64,000 nucleotides of DNA from JAZKFT01 sp965246935 (GTDB taxonomy: Bacteria > Bacteroidota > Bacteroidia > Chitinophagales > Chitinophagaceae): positions 62,001 to 126,000 of the forward strand of contig CBDFGC010000003.1 of the NCBI GenBank assembly GCA_965246935.1. Direction: 5' to 3'. Below the pieces are notes generated by a model that did no database searches, was not told the origin of the DNA, and was given only the letters and a program-made list of their open reading frames with translations. Each line of letters starts with the position of its first letter. Positions within the stretch are counted from its first letter, which is position 1. Both the position numbers and the translations under genes were made by a program. This document shows, piece after piece, positions 9,301 to 19,889 of the stretch.

Positions 9301-11819
9301 CGTTGCCATCTTTATTCAACGCAATCATCGGAAATCTGATAGGTTGGTTTAAGGCATAATATCCATAACCATCATCGGCAATGCCGGCAAACCAGTCCTG
9401 CGTATAAATATCCAGGCTTTGTGCCCGGTTTACAGGCCGGCCGGTTTCGTCAAAAACGGTGGTGAAAAACTTAGCCTGTAAAATACCCAGGTTACGATAC
9501 ATGTCCGGTACATTATAGGTTTCAACGGCGCTGCCGGTAGCATCCGTTGTACCCTGCCGTTGTACTTTATCAAAAAAAGTATTCTGATTAGCGAGGTCGA
9601 AATTGTACTTCGGATAATTAGCCGGGTAGAACATTTTCTGTGCCACCTGAATTTCTGTTTCGTACTTGCGATTAGCTGCAGGCGGGCCAAAGAAATTAGT
9701 GGCATTAATGTTCAGTATAGCACTTTGACCGGGTAATAAAAACGGCTTATCTAATTTAGCATTTACCTTAATACGATCCGGTAAAAACTCTTCTACCATT
9801 AAATTCTTGCTGCCGAGCAATACATCGTTACCCGTATAAATTTCCAGGCTATAACTACCGGTAATGGCGGCAGCGGAAAGCGGTACGGCTGCTTCGGCAG
9901 CGCCTTGTGCATTCAGGGTTTTGCGTACCGTTGTCAGCTCTTTGCCATTGGGCAACAGGAACTTCATTTTCACCGGTACATCAGCTACCGCCTGCCACTG
10001 TTTATCCCGGACAATGATGGCCGTATGCATTGTTTCACCAGGGCGATACATATCTCTTTCGCCATATACGAAAGCATCCAGGCCGGTACTGTTGCTATGG
10101 CGGCCACCCACATCAAAGCGGCTGGTACCCACCTTTGTGGTTGCAAAAGGCAGGTAATTAAAATCGTCGCTTGATTTAGCAATAATTAAAGCAGGTTTAA
10201 AGCCCGCCAGATCATTCCGGGTAATAGCAACCTCGGCCACGCCTTTGCCATCGGTAGTGCCCGTGCCCAGTAACTGGTTGTTGTTTCCATACACCGTCAT
10301 GGTTACGCCTTCCTGCGGCTGTGCAGTTTTAATGGAATTGGCAAATACCAGCACTTTGTCTTTTCCCTCACGGGCAATGAGGCCAATATCACTCAGGCTT
10401 ACAAAGCGGCTGTCGGCCACCCAGTAATCCTGCAAGCTCCGGATTTTTACATGATAAATTCCTTTGAATGCAGGCAGCTTGTCTTCAATGTCAAAATGCA
10501 AAATGCGGTTGTTACCAATCCGGGGCAGCGTATTTGTATTAATTTCTTTTTCCATAACTACATCGCCTAATTCCATATTGTTGCGATACGATTCCTGGTA
10601 ATAATCGCTTTGGCTTTCACTTTCATAATCGCTACTTTCTTCTTCACTATTGGCATCGCCTTTTTCCGTTGGACGGTAACCATACTTTTCTGCAGCTAAT
10701 AAATTATTCTCGTAAATGCGGCTCACCACTAGTTTTACTTTGTCCAAACCGGTCAGCCGCACCTCAATATTTTTAGCGCCTTTGCTGCTCAGGTACACGC
10801 CTTTTGTATTGATGAAACTGATTTGTGCTTCCAGTTTTCCGAAGCCCACATTACTGTTATAAACATCCGGCAACACGCCTCCAATTTTACCTCTCAGGTT
10901 TTTATTAATGGTAATATCATAACTCTGCGCCACGTCAAAAGCATCGCTGTGAATATCGAAGCCATCATCCGTTACTGCCGTAGTGAATGCTACGGCCGGT
11001 GAAATAGTAACAGCGCCGGTAATGGTTGCCGGTACCAGTTCCTGGCTGGTTTTAATATGAATATTACCGGAATTACCATCATGGTCGGTTTGGGCATCGT
11101 TCACCAATAATTTGTAGGGTGATGCCACAAATAATTCTTCCTTCAGATTTTCTTCCGTCGGGTTTTTTCCGCCCTGTGGCACCATCCCTTTTGATACGGT
11201 GATGATACCTGTATAATCTTTATCCTCCGATTTAAAATTCAGGAGTTTGATACTTACCCGGTTGTCATTATTCAGCGTGGTGATGGAATAGTTTTGCGTT
11301 TGATTCTGCATGTTTATCTGCAGGTGATCTTTCAGCATAGCCGGGTCAACCGGGTAATTAAAATCCAGGTCAATTTGCGGTTGTGCAGTTTTTGCATCAG
11401 GCCCGTTGGTAGCCCACATCACATTACTATTTTCCAGTTGCAACGCAGGTGTGTGAAACTGAATATCCGTTTTTTCAAAGGAACCATAATCTGTGTTCTC
11501 TTAGTAATTCTTTATTTAGCCTGGCCGTGTACGTAGTGGCGGGCTGCAATGGCCGGGCCGGGCTAAATACCAGTTTATCGCCGTACTCCCACCGGAACCT
11601 TCCGGGAATATCGGGGCTAAACGTGATGTACTCCGTGCTATCCCATTGCTGCTGCAACAGCGAATCGGGCCGCAGGGATTTATTGAATCGGAATTCCAGG
11701 TTGGTCAGCGGTGCTACTTCGCCGTTTGCATTGGTATAATCCAATTGGGCCTGCTTACTGTTGCAGGCGCAGAATACTACAACAGCCAGGGCTGCCAGGT
11801 AGTTGAAGGGGCGGTTCAT
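6389..11819 (-). CDS. Bacterial alpha-2-macroglobulin (thioester type), one apparent frameshift
   Basis: Two abutting frames form one gene of about 1,810 residues, the usual size for Bacteroidota A2M proteins. 11475-11819 gives a lipoprotein signal (lipobox near CAC, about Cys20) and the first macroglobulin domain. 6389-11443 gives the rest. One added base near 11497 joins LNKELLREN to TDYGSFEKTDIQFHTP and fuses them. The thioester motif YPYGCTEQ is intact (Cys codon at 7763-7765), followed by the alpha/alpha thioester domain and a C-terminal domain. A2Ms trap foreign proteases in the periplasm and typically work with PBP1C, whose gene is 5 kb away beyond the SusCD pair. The frameshift is either a real lesion or a single-base error. 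Confidence 0.85.
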
Positions 11820-12239
11820 ATGGGGCGGTTAAAAGGTGGTTCGGATGCGAACACTAAAGAAACGGTAAAGCGTTGAATTTCATATAAGTGGCGAAAATAT
11901 TTTTTTAACCTCACCCCGAGGCCTCACCCTCATTCCCTTCTTCCCGATACGCTTCGCTATCGGGAAGAAAGCCGGTCCCGTACTGATAAGTCGGGAGGCC
12001 GGGGTGAGGCGTCACAATGCAGATTTGTTTAATAGAATTACTACTGCTGAACGGTGCCAACGCCACTGCTGTTCCTTTCCTGCATAATTGCCTGGCCCAT
12101 AAAAACAACTACAAATAATGCTACCCGTGATAATTAACGCAGCAATTTCAAAACAACATTGTATTCATCCCATGTATTATCCCACTCATCCCACTCATCC
12201 CACTCATCCCACTCATCCCAGTTCAGGACAATATCCCTG
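11820..12239. repeat. Intergenic repeats: 11907-12012 inverted repeat and 12181-12221 9-bp tandem repeat
   Basis: The region between the A2M and SusD genes has no supported gene. At 11907-12012, CTCACCCCG at the left end mirrors CGGGGTGAG at the right end, enclosing a hairpin (TTCCCGATA...TATCGGGAA at about 11940-11967). At 12181-12221 the 9-mer CCCACTCAT repeats four times plus a partial unit. A 77-residue open frame reading (DEW)n across it is an artefact of the repeat. Confidence 0.65.
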
Positions 12240-13538
12240 TCAGAAAACCGGATCTGCCGGGGTATTGGTATTGTTATCTCTTTCCCGAAAAGGATAGGGG
12301 AAAAAGTTGCGTTTGCGTTCGGTAAGCGGGCGGGCAAAACGACGCATGTCTTCCAGCCGCAGGCCACTCATAAATAATTCGATACTGCGGTGCTTGTAAA
12401 TTAAATCCAGCAGTTGTGCACTGGTTTGTGGACCTATAATAGCAGGCAAGCCAGCCCCTACGCCAAAAGCATCCGTAGCAGCCGTTTTGGTAACGACTTT
12501 ATTCAATTCGTTTAAGGAATTTGTCAGATCGGGCGTGGCCTGGCGGGCATACGCTTCGGCTTTAATTAAAGTCATTTCGCCGGGCAGGTAAATGGGCCAT
12601 GGTGCGGTAGCAGCAGCACCAAAACCATTGATGCGGAAACGGGGTGCAATGCTGGTATTGATAACCGTATAAAAAGGCACCCGCTTATCGGCTGCATCGG
12701 GCTGCAAACCTACCGGCAAGCCGAACGTGCTATCTACCGGCTGATACACATTATTGGTGGAAGTAGCCGTTTCGAAAATGGGATTCAGGTTGGCATTGTC
12801 GTACACAAAAGTGGAGCGTTTGGTAAGGTCAACCGCATTGGCTGCGGACAAAGCCAGGGCGTAATTACCGCTGAATAATGCGTAACGGGCTTTCAGGGCA
12901 TTCAGCGTATTTACAATATCAATACCGGCAGGTACATTGGCGGTAAACGTAGCTGATATTGGGTTTGCACTGATCGTAGTCAACGCTTCATCAATTGTCG
13001 TAATCGCCATTTTGTAGCCTTCTATCCGGTCAATGAACGTTACATTTTGTCCGATGCCGGAAGGTACTTTTTCCCAGAATTCTGCCAGATTGCCCAGGGA
13101 CAATGCCTTGAAGATATCTGCATAGGCAATCAGGCCACTGGCATAGTTTTTATCGCTTAATTTGTTGGCGCCCTCTATTACAGTGTTGGCGTCATAAATT
13201 AATTTGTTCGAGTTAATCCAAAGCCCTTCCAGAATAGTATTCGTCCCATCAACCGTACTGCCGCCGGTACTTAATTGCAGCTCCGGAATATTACCGGCAT
13301 TCAATAAAATTAATTCACGGGTTACAAAGCCATTGGCCGTAACGGCATTGAACAATGAGCCTGCACGGGAAGTGGAATAACGCCGTTGCATACCCACCAC
13401 AATACCTGCCAGGGTACGGGCATCATTGAGGGCAATTTCCGACGGCACCGAGGATGGGCTTACATAATTTTTTGTGCAACTGCTGCTGAAAATGCCAGCC
13501 GTAGCAAGGAGGAAAAGGAATTTATGATGAAGTTTCAT
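12240..13538 (-). CDS. SusD/RagB-family outer-membrane nutrient-binding lipoprotein
   Basis: 432 residues with a lipobox (SSSC, about Cys21) typical of surface-exposed SusD lipoproteins. The helical TPR-like scaffold is visible (ADIFKALSLGNLAEFWEKVP, LNALKARYALFSGNYALALSAA), as is the conserved C-terminal RSIELFMSGLRLEDMRRF block. It is shorter than many SusDs (about 500 or more) but shows no internal gap. It lies directly downstream of the SusC gene on the same strand and would form the lid of that transporter. No glycanase, sigma/anti-sigma or hybrid sensor genes are nearby, so the substrate is open. Confidence 0.9.
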   Translation of the reverse strand: MKLHHKFLFLLATAGIFSSSCTKNYVSPSSVPSEIALNDARTLAGIVVGMQRRYSTSRAGSLFNAVTANGFVTRELILLNAGNIPELQLSTGGSTVDGTNTILEGLWINSNKLIYDANTVIEGANKLSDKNYASGLIAYADIFKALSLGNLAEFWEKVPSGIGQNVTFIDRIEGYKMAITTIDEALTTISANPISATFTANVPAGIDIVNTLNALKARYALFSGNYALALSAANAVDLTKRSTFVYDNANLNPIFETATSTNNVYQPVDSTFGLPVGLQPDAADKRVPFYTVINTSIAPRFRINGFGAAATAPWPIYLPGEMTLIKAEAYARQATPDLTNSLNELNKVVTKTAATDAFGVGAGLPAIIGPQTSAQLLDLIYKHRSIELFMSGLRLEDMRRFARPLTERKRNFFPYPFRERDNNTNTPADPVF

Positions 13539-13565
13539 GTATGAATTTTTAAATGTTTTTATGTA

Positions 13566-13678
13566 GAGACGCCATGCTGGCGTCTAACTATCGTTCAATC
13601 AGAGACGCCAGCATGGCGTCTCTGATGATGTGTGAGAAACGTCATGCCGGGTGTGGAGACGCCAGCATGGCGTCTCTA
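13566..13678. repeat. Three copies of a palindrome between susC and susD
   Basis: The palindrome AGACGCCAGCATGGCGTCT (or its reverse complement) occurs at about 13566-13585, 13603-13622 and 13656-13677. Copies 2 and 3 are direct and copy 1 is inverted, within about 115 bp. It could form strong hairpins in the susC-susD transcript and so adjust the ratio of the two proteins. That role is inference. Confidence 0.75.
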
Positions 13679-13689
13679 CAAAAGAAAAA

Positions 13690-16600
13690 TTAAAATTTCG
13701 CATTCAATCCCACATTAAATGTACGCGGCACCGGAACGCTGCCAAAATCAATACCACGCAGGATGGTGCTTTGCCCGGCTGCATTTACTTCAGGGTCGTA
13801 ACCTTTATAATGATCCCACGAAATAAGGTTGCGGCCACTCAGGTTAATTGTCAGGTTGCTGAACCCTTTTATTTTACCGAAATTGTAGCTGAGCGATACT
13901 TCCCGCAGTTTGGTAAACGAACCGTTATCTATCCGCCATTCTTCAATGGCATAAACCCCTGCCACGTAACCACGTGGTAGTTGGCCTTTGTCCTCCTGTT
14001 CAGCTACTTTCCCGTTGCCTACGCCCTGCCGGGTACGCCAGTCGGCATTCCATACATCTACGCCCTGCACGGCATCCAACTGCACCCGTAATGCCAGTTT
14101 TTTATAAGTTACTTCGTTGGTAAGTGAGGTAGTATAATCCGGATTGGGATCGCCCAGCACTTTGCGCAACGGCGTACCGGTTGGCAGGCCGGTGGTAGCA
14201 TCCCGGCTGGTGGTATAAGTAGTGGGCGTAAGTTGCGTACCCCGTTCCTGTTGCGGTATGCCGGTAGTGTTTTTTACCTGGTTGCCAGCCCCATCACGGG
14301 CAAAAAAAGTTCCGTAAAAAACACCAATAGGCTGCCCCTGCAAAATGGCAACCGGTGCACCCGGATTGGTACTGAATAAAATTAGCGACTGTCCGATATC
14401 AATGGCCTGATTCCGGTTGCGGTTAAAGATGCCGGTAATATCCCAGCGGAGGTTTTTATTTTGAACAGGCGTGCCGGTCAGCACTATTTCAATCCCTTTA
14501 TTACGCAGGCTGCCAATATTATTTAAAAAAGCGGAATAGCCGGTAGTGGGTGCAATAAAACGGCTGATGAGCAGGTCGGTTACTTTTTTATTGTACCAGT
14601 TGAATTGCAGCCCAACCCGGCCGGCTACAAACGATAAATCTGTTCCTATTTCCAGTTCCCGCTGGCGTTCGGGTTTTATATCTTCATTGGCCAGTGTATT
14701 GCTGCTGCCAAAGCTTACCCGGCCTGCCAATGGAAACGGCGTGTACGAATTAAAGCGGCTGTAAGCACCAATGCCGGTCAGGTTGCCGCTTTCGCCGTAG
14801 GCTGCCCGTAATTTCAGGGTATTCCACCAGGTGCTAACGGGCATGCTTTTCCAGAATTTGGCCTCAGACAGTACATAACTGCCGCTTGCCTTTACATATT
14901 TTTGATTGCGTTGGTTTTCGCCAAAAACCGATGAGCCATCCAGGCGGATAGCACCGGTAACAAATAATTGATTTTTGTATTTAAAATTCTGTTGTACATA
15001 CGCACCGGAAATAGATATTTCGCTGCGGTCGTCGCTGCCGGGCAGTGCCGAAGCCGCACTGGTAACGGTGGATACAAAGGGCGCCAGACCACGGCCCTGC
15101 AGTAATTTATATGCATTTTTTTCGTATTGCAATGAGTAGCCTACCTGTGTGGTGCTGCCCCAATCCCTACTGATGTTGGCTGTATAGGTTGCATTGATTT
15201 CATTATTAATCTGGTAAAAATGATTGCTGGCTGTGCTGGCATATCCGTTCAGCGTAGCATCCAAAGTGGGGCCGCCACCATAAAAGCCGGTACTAACGTT
15301 ATAAGCAAATGGCGGAATAAACGTATTACCGGTCTGTGCATAGTTATCAATACCGAGGGTGTAATCCAGGGTCAGGCCTTTCAGCGGTTTAAACTTTAAC
15401 CCGGCATTTGCCAGTATGCGGCTTGTTTCCTGTTGCTGCTTTATATCCTCAATTACCGATAAAGGATTTACGCGTCCTCTTTCGCCTACAGCTTTTAAAT
15501 TACCGGTAGCATCCCTCGTATAAATATCATGAAAATTACCAATGATGGTCACTGAATTCATGGGTGAAAAAAACGAATTGCCGTCCGGCTTTTCATTGCC
15601 TGAACTATTGATGTAATTAATGCCCGACGTAAAGCTGAGTTTATCCGTGAGCGCCTGGTCTAAATTGAACCGGAAGCTATACCGCTGGAAGTCGGTGTTT
15701 TTGATGATGCCCTGGTTTTTAAAATAGGAAGCCGAAGCATAATATTTTGTTTTGTCCCGTCCGCCGCTTACCGAAACATTGTTATCTGTACCAAGGGCAG
15801 TGCGAAAAATGGCATCCTGGTAATCATAGCGGGTAACGGGCGTAGTGGTTGTAAGCGTGGGCGTTAAAATATCCTGGGTTTGCGCATCTACCGAACCTCC
15901 GAATTTAATGGGTGCATCATTCATCTCAATGCGCTTGCGAAGCTTACTTACCATAAAGCTGGTACTTACACTTACCTGTGGCGCACCACTGCTGCCTCTT
16001 TTGGTAAAAATCTGCACTACACCGGCATTGGCCCGTGAGCCATAAATGGCTGCTGCAGCGGCGCCGTTCAGCACTTCTATGCGTTCAATATCAGCAGGGT
16101 TAATATCGGCCATGCGGTTTTGCCCGATAGCGCCTACAAACGTGCCGCCGTCATAATTACTGCTGGTATTGGTTACGCGGTTGGTTGCATTATTTACAAT
16201 TACACCATCCACAATGTACAGGGGATCGCTGCTGCTGTTTACGCTGCTTACGCCCCGCAGCCGCACCGATAAACCGCCACCGGGGTCGCCATTATTTTGT
16301 ATGATTTGTGCTCCGGCCGTTTTGCCCTGCAATGCCTGCAGTACGTTGCCGGCGCCTGCCCGGTTTAGCTCATCGGCTTTTACGGTGCTGATGTAGCTGC
16401 CTAATTGCCGGCGGGTAGTGCCTGCCGATGTACCCGTTACTACTACTTCATCCAGGTTTAAGGCATCCTGGCCTAATACTGCATCTGCCGTGTAATTTGC
16501 ATCGCCGGTAATAGTAATGGTGCGGCTGTACGATTTAAAACCTACGGCAGAAATAACCAGGCTGTGCTTACCCGACGTAGCACTAATGGTAAAAGAGTAA

Positions 16601-16764
16601 GTACCCTCTGCAGTCGTAGTTCCGCCGGTACGGTTATCAAAGGAAACAGATGCAAACGGCACTGGTGCGTCGTTCGTAGTGGTTACCTTGCCCGAAATGG
16701 TTTTTTGCGAATAGGCACCGATGCATATTACCATTAGCAGGCACAGAACAATACATTGCCTCAT
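13690..16764 (-). CDS. SusC/RagA-family TonB-linked outer-membrane transporter
   Basis: 1,024 residues. The order is signal peptide (about 1-19), carboxypeptidase-regulatory-like domain (about 20-100, ISGKVTTTNDAPVPFASVSF), TonB box/plug (LDEVVVTGTSAG, then GGLSVRLRGVSSVNSSSDPLYIVDG, the SusC signature), and a 22-strand barrel ending in FNVGLNAKF. It imports a ligand across the outer membrane with its SusD partner encoded just downstream, powered by TonB. There is no N-terminal STN domain and no nearby FecI/FecR pair, so regulation is not evident. Ligand unknown. Confidence 0.93.
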   Translation of the reverse strand: MRQCIVLCLLMVICIGAYSQKTISGKVTTTNDAPVPFASVSFDNRTGGTTTAEGTYSFTISATSGKHSLVISAVGFKSYSRTITITGDANYTADAVLGQDALNLDEVVVTGTSAGTTRRQLGSYISTVKADELNRAGAGNVLQALQGKTAGAQIIQNNGDPGGGLSVRLRGVSSVNSSSDPLYIVDGVIVNNATNRVTNTSSNYDGGTFVGAIGQNRMADINPADIERIEVLNGAAAAAIYGSRANAGVVQIFTKRGSSGAPQVSVSTSFMVSKLRKRIEMNDAPIKFGGSVDAQTQDILTPTLTTTTPVTRYDYQDAIFRTALGTDNNVSVSGGRDKTKYYASASYFKNQGIIKNTDFQRYSFRFNLDQALTDKLSFTSGINYINSSGNEKPDGNSFFSPMNSVTIIGNFHDIYTRDATGNLKAVGERGRVNPLSVIEDIKQQQETSRILANAGLKFKPLKGLTLDYTLGIDNYAQTGNTFIPPFAYNVSTGFYGGGPTLDATLNGYASTASNHFYQINNEINATYTANISRDWGSTTQVGYSLQYEKNAYKLLQGRGLAPFVSTVTSAASALPGSDDRSEISISGAYVQQNFKYKNQLFVTGAIRLDGSSVFGENQRNQKYVKASGSYVLSEAKFWKSMPVSTWWNTLKLRAAYGESGNLTGIGAYSRFNSYTPFPLAGRVSFGSSNTLANEDIKPERQRELEIGTDLSFVAGRVGLQFNWYNKKVTDLLISRFIAPTTGYSAFLNNIGSLRNKGIEIVLTGTPVQNKNLRWDITGIFNRNRNQAIDIGQSLILFSTNPGAPVAILQGQPIGVFYGTFFARDGAGNQVKNTTGIPQQERGTQLTPTTYTTSRDATTGLPTGTPLRKVLGDPNPDYTTSLTNEVTYKKLALRVQLDAVQGVDVWNADWRTRQGVGNGKVAEQEDKGQLPRGYVAGVYAIEEWRIDNGSFTKLREVSLSYNFGKIKGFSNLTINLSGRNLISWDHYKGYDPEVNAAGQSTILRGIDFGSVPVPRTFNVGLNAKF

Positions 16765-16864
16765 AAATTTTGCAGTTTGGTTTTGAAATGATAAACCGAA
16801 TGTATGGATAACAGGAACAATTACAACGGAATACCCGACATGCCAACGATTGCGGGTTAAAAAT

Positions 16865-17080
16865 TTAAATACCTCACCCTCAACCCCCTGCCCCTTTCCA
16901 CAGGTGGAGAAGGGGTGCCTTTACTCAATTACTTCATTAATTGCACCAGCAACTTTACCATAAGTAGTCTTTAGAGCTAATTTATACCCCGATATCATGA
17001 ACCAATTGCTAATGTTTATTTATAAAGCTACACAGCGGCACCCCTCTCCACCTGTGGAGAGGGGAAGGGGGTGAGGGCAG
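16865..17080. repeat. Inverted pair of the CTCACCC...GGTGGAGAGG repeat family
   Basis: Left arm at about 16872-16920 (CTCACCCTCAACCCCCTGCC then CCACAGGTGGAGAAGGGG). Right arm at about 17038-17078 is its approximate reverse complement (CACCCCTCTCCACCTGTGG then GGGGGTGAGGG). About 120 bp of AT-rich DNA lies between. The same arm sequence recurs singly or paired at 19.5 kb and 51.6-51.9 kb, so this is a dispersed REPIN/MITE-like family of this genome. Confidence 0.7.
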
Positions 17081-17139
17081 TAGATGAGGCTTTCAAATAA
17101 AAACACCACCGTTTCGTTTTTACTTTTATTTTGAATGGC

Positions 17140-19503
17140 ATGAAAAGAAAATGGCTGAACCGGCTAAAAAAACTGGGCTACACCATCGCTGTGTTGATCC
17201 TTCTTTTCTTTTTGCTGAACTGGCTGTTTCCGCTGCCTGACAATATTCGTTACTCCCCGATTGTAACCGACGACAGTGGCGAAGTGATCCATGCCTATTT
17301 AACCCGTGACGAAAAATGGCGGATGAAATTAGAAGCCACGGAAATTACACCGCTGCTGCGCCAAACCATTATTGCCAAAGAAGACAAATGGTTTTATTAC
17401 CATCCGGGTATTAATCCTTTTGCTATTGGCCGGGCCTTATTTTATAATGTATTTACCGGCAGGCGAACCAGTGGCGCCAGCACCATTACCATGCAGGTGG
17501 CCCGGTTGCTGGAACCAAAACCCCGAACGTTTTTTAATAAAATAAGAGAGAGCTTCCGGGCCTTACAGTTAGAGTGGAAATACAGTAAGGAGGAAATACT
17601 GCAACTGTACCTGAACCTGGCGCCATACGGTGGCAATATTGAAGGCGTAAAAAGTGCATCTGTTTTATACTTTAAAAAAAATCCGGATCACTTATCGCTG
17701 GCCGAAATTGTGGCCTTAAGCATCGTCCCTAACCGGCCCAATACGTTGCGGATGGGCGAACACAATGAAGCCGTAGTGCAGCAACGGAATAAATGGCTGC
17801 AACGCTTTGCTGCCGAAAAATTATTTACCCAAAAGGAAATTGAAAATGCACTGAAAGAACCCCTGCTCATTAGCCGGAGTGCCGCCCCGCAATTAGCCCA
17901 GCATCTGAGTTACCAGCTAAGCCGCAGTCAGCCCGTCAGCCATAGTTGCCTGCACATGAATACACAGTTAAAAACCGAACAACTGGTAAAGGATTATGTG
18001 CAAACATTATCTTTTCAGGGTATTCGTAATGCATCAGTCATTATTCTGGATAATGAAACGCACCAGGTAATTACCTATGTAGGCAGTGCCGATTTTAAGA
18101 ACCCCCTGGATGGTGGACAGGTAAACGGCGCTGCTGCTATCCGCCAGCCGGGTAGTACGTTAAAACCTTTGCTGTACGGGCTTTGCATGGATGCAGGCTT
18201 GCTTACACCTAAGACAATTATTAGCGATGTAGCTGTTAATTATGCAGGCTATGTGCCCGAAAATTACGACCGCCGGTTTAATGGGCTGGTAAGTATGGAA
18301 TATGCGTTGGAACATTCGCTGAACATCCCTGCCGTAAAAAGCCTGAAAGCATTAGGAAAGGAAAACTTAATCCAGGCCCTGGCCAAATGCAATTTCAAAC
18401 AAATTAAAAAAGACCAGGGTAAGTTGGGCCTGAGTATGATACTCGGCGGCTGTGGCTGCACGCTGGAAGAACTGGTTGGCCTGTTCAGTGCCTTTGCGAA
18501 TGAAGGTGAGTTTGTGGCCCCCATTTATACAATTCTCCAACAGGGGAAGGAACAACAGCCAGCAAAAGAAAATAACGGTTCGCACCGGTTTGTGTCCTCA
18601 CGAACCGGAAGAGGCGAACGAATCCTCAGCCGTTCTGCAGCTTATATGATTACGGAGATTTTAAGCAAGGTGAACCGGCCCGATTTCCCGGTGAACTGGA
18701 GCAGCACGACGCACCTGCCCAAACTGGCCTGGAAAACCGGTACCAGCTATGGCCGCCGCGATGCCTGGAGCATTGGCTACAATAAAAAGTATACGGTAGG
18801 CGTATGGCTTGGCAATTTCAGCGGGGCCGGTGTGCCCGACCTAAGTGGCGCCAATGTGGCCACGCCATTGCTGTTTAAAATTTTTAATACCATTGATTAT
18901 GATGCGGGCCGGGAGTGGTATAGCCCACCCCCCGGTTTGGAGCAGCGGATGGTGTGCAATGAAACCGGCCTGCCACCAGGTGAATTTTGCACCAGCCTGG
19001 TCAATGATTATTTTATTCCATTGGTTTCTGATAATACCACCTGCAACCATGTAAAAGAAGTACTGGTAAGCGCCGATGAAAAATGGAGTTATGCGAAAGA
19101 TTGTGCGCCTACAACCGGGTATAAAAAGAAACTATTTAAGCAGGTAGCACCGGAAGTGCAACAGTATTATGAAGAAAACGGCATCAGTTACGAAAAAATA
19201 CCGCCACTGCATCCGGATTGTGCTACCACTGCCAATGGCAGCGGGCCACGAATTACGGCGCCGGTGAATGGCAGCGAATACCTGATTAGTAAAGAGGCCC
19301 CCGAACCGCTGGCACTTACCTGCCAGGCAGCAACCGATGCGAACAAAGTATTCTGGTATATCAACAATCAATTCTATAAGTCATGCAATCCTAGGGAGAA
19401 GCAATTTTTTCTGCCGCAGGAAGGCCCGGTAAAAATTAGTTGCACAGATGATAAGGGCCGCAACAGAGATGTTTGGATTAGAGTGAAATGGGTGGATTTG
19501 TGA
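17140..19503 (+). CDS. pbpC: Penicillin-binding protein 1C (bifunctional glycosyltransferase/transpeptidase)
   Basis: 787 residues from the ATG at 17140; an in-frame TTG nine bases upstream is less likely. Order: one N-terminal membrane anchor (about 13-32); GT51 glycosyltransferase with catalytic Glu in IIAKEDKWFYYHPG (about Glu81) and STITMQVAR; transpeptidase with the SxxK Ser in RQPGSTLKP (about 339), SxN in EHSLNIP (about 393) and KTGTS (about 532); then a PBP1C C-terminal beta domain. It polymerises or repairs peptidoglycan in the periplasm. In many bacteria pbpC sits beside an A2M gene; here the A2M is on the other side of SusCD. All catalytic motifs are intact. Confidence 0.93.
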   Translation: MKRKWLNRLKKLGYTIAVLILLFFLLNWLFPLPDNIRYSPIVTDDSGEVIHAYLTRDEKWRMKLEATEITPLLRQTIIAKEDKWFYYHPGINPFAIGRALFYNVFTGRRTSGASTITMQVARLLEPKPRTFFNKIRESFRALQLEWKYSKEEILQLYLNLAPYGGNIEGVKSASVLYFKKNPDHLSLAEIVALSIVPNRPNTLRMGEHNEAVVQQRNKWLQRFAAEKLFTQKEIENALKEPLLISRSAAPQLAQHLSYQLSRSQPVSHSCLHMNTQLKTEQLVKDYVQTLSFQGIRNASVIILDNETHQVITYVGSADFKNPLDGGQVNGAAAIRQPGSTLKPLLYGLCMDAGLLTPKTIISDVAVNYAGYVPENYDRRFNGLVSMEYALEHSLNIPAVKSLKALGKENLIQALAKCNFKQIKKDQGKLGLSMILGGCGCTLEELVGLFSAFANEGEFVAPIYTILQQGKEQQPAKENNGSHRFVSSRTGRGERILSRSAAYMITEILSKVNRPDFPVNWSSTTHLPKLAWKTGTSYGRRDAWSIGYNKKYTVGVWLGNFSGAGVPDLSGANVATPLLFKIFNTIDYDAGREWYSPPPGLEQRMVCNETGLPPGEFCTSLVNDYFIPLVSDNTTCNHVKEVLVSADEKWSYAKDCAPTTGYKKKLFKQVAPEVQQYYEENGISYEKIPPLHPDCATTANGSGPRITAPVNGSEYLISKEAPEPLALTCQAATDANKVFWYINNQFYKSCNPREKQFFLPQEGPVKISCTDDKGRNRDVWIRVKWVDL

Positions 19504-19552
19504 CCTCATCCCCGGCCCTTCTCCACAGGTGGAGAAGGGTGCCTCTGTGGAG
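19502..19552. repeat. Copy of the CTC(A/C)CC...GTGGAGAAGG repeat
   Basis: Directly after the pbpC stop, CCTCATCCCCGGCCCTTCT then CCACAGGTGGAGAAGG matches the arms at 16.9-17.1 kb. The hairpin may act as a 3' stem for the pbpC transcript. Confidence 0.6.
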
Positions 19553-19671
19553 CAGATTATTATTTTTACGATTAGTTGCTTACAAATCCAGCGTTTGAAA
19601 TGTTCGATCTGGCAATCAATTTTAATAAGCACCGGGTTTAAATCTAATTCGTTGATGTCAGATAGATAAGT

Positions 19672-19884
19672 TCAATAGATTTCAACGGTACTTTGGTTGT
19701 TAACCAGTTCAGTTTTCTGCCTTTCAGTTATCTTTTTTGGAAGACCATGCTTTTTCAAATCTTCATTAGCCTTTTCTAACTTTTCCGGGAACAGCACAAC
19801 GCCATCATATTTATTGAGAGACTCGTCAATTATGACGTTACCAAATATGCTGATAAGGTTTTTTCTTTCTGTTTTCTTTTCCAT
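19672..19884 (-). CDS. Small protein downstream of mrr, unknown function
   Basis: 70 residues, charged, with no signal or membrane segment. Its ATG lies 5 bp after the original stop of the Mrr-like gene, so the two were probably translationally coupled. No family was recognised. It could be a partner or modulator of the nuclease, but only the spacing supports that. The first residues (MEKKTERKNLISIFG) are Lys-rich. Confidence 0.5.
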   Translation of the reverse strand: MEKKTERKNLISIFGNVIIDESLNKYDGVVLFPEKLEKANEDLKKHGLPKKITERQKTELVNNQSTVEIY

Positions 19885-19889
19885 AATTT

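Noticed and set aside
12134..12367. 77-residue ORF with DEW repeats
   Set aside because: It is the reading of a 9-bp tandem repeat and overlaps the SusD 3' end in another frame.
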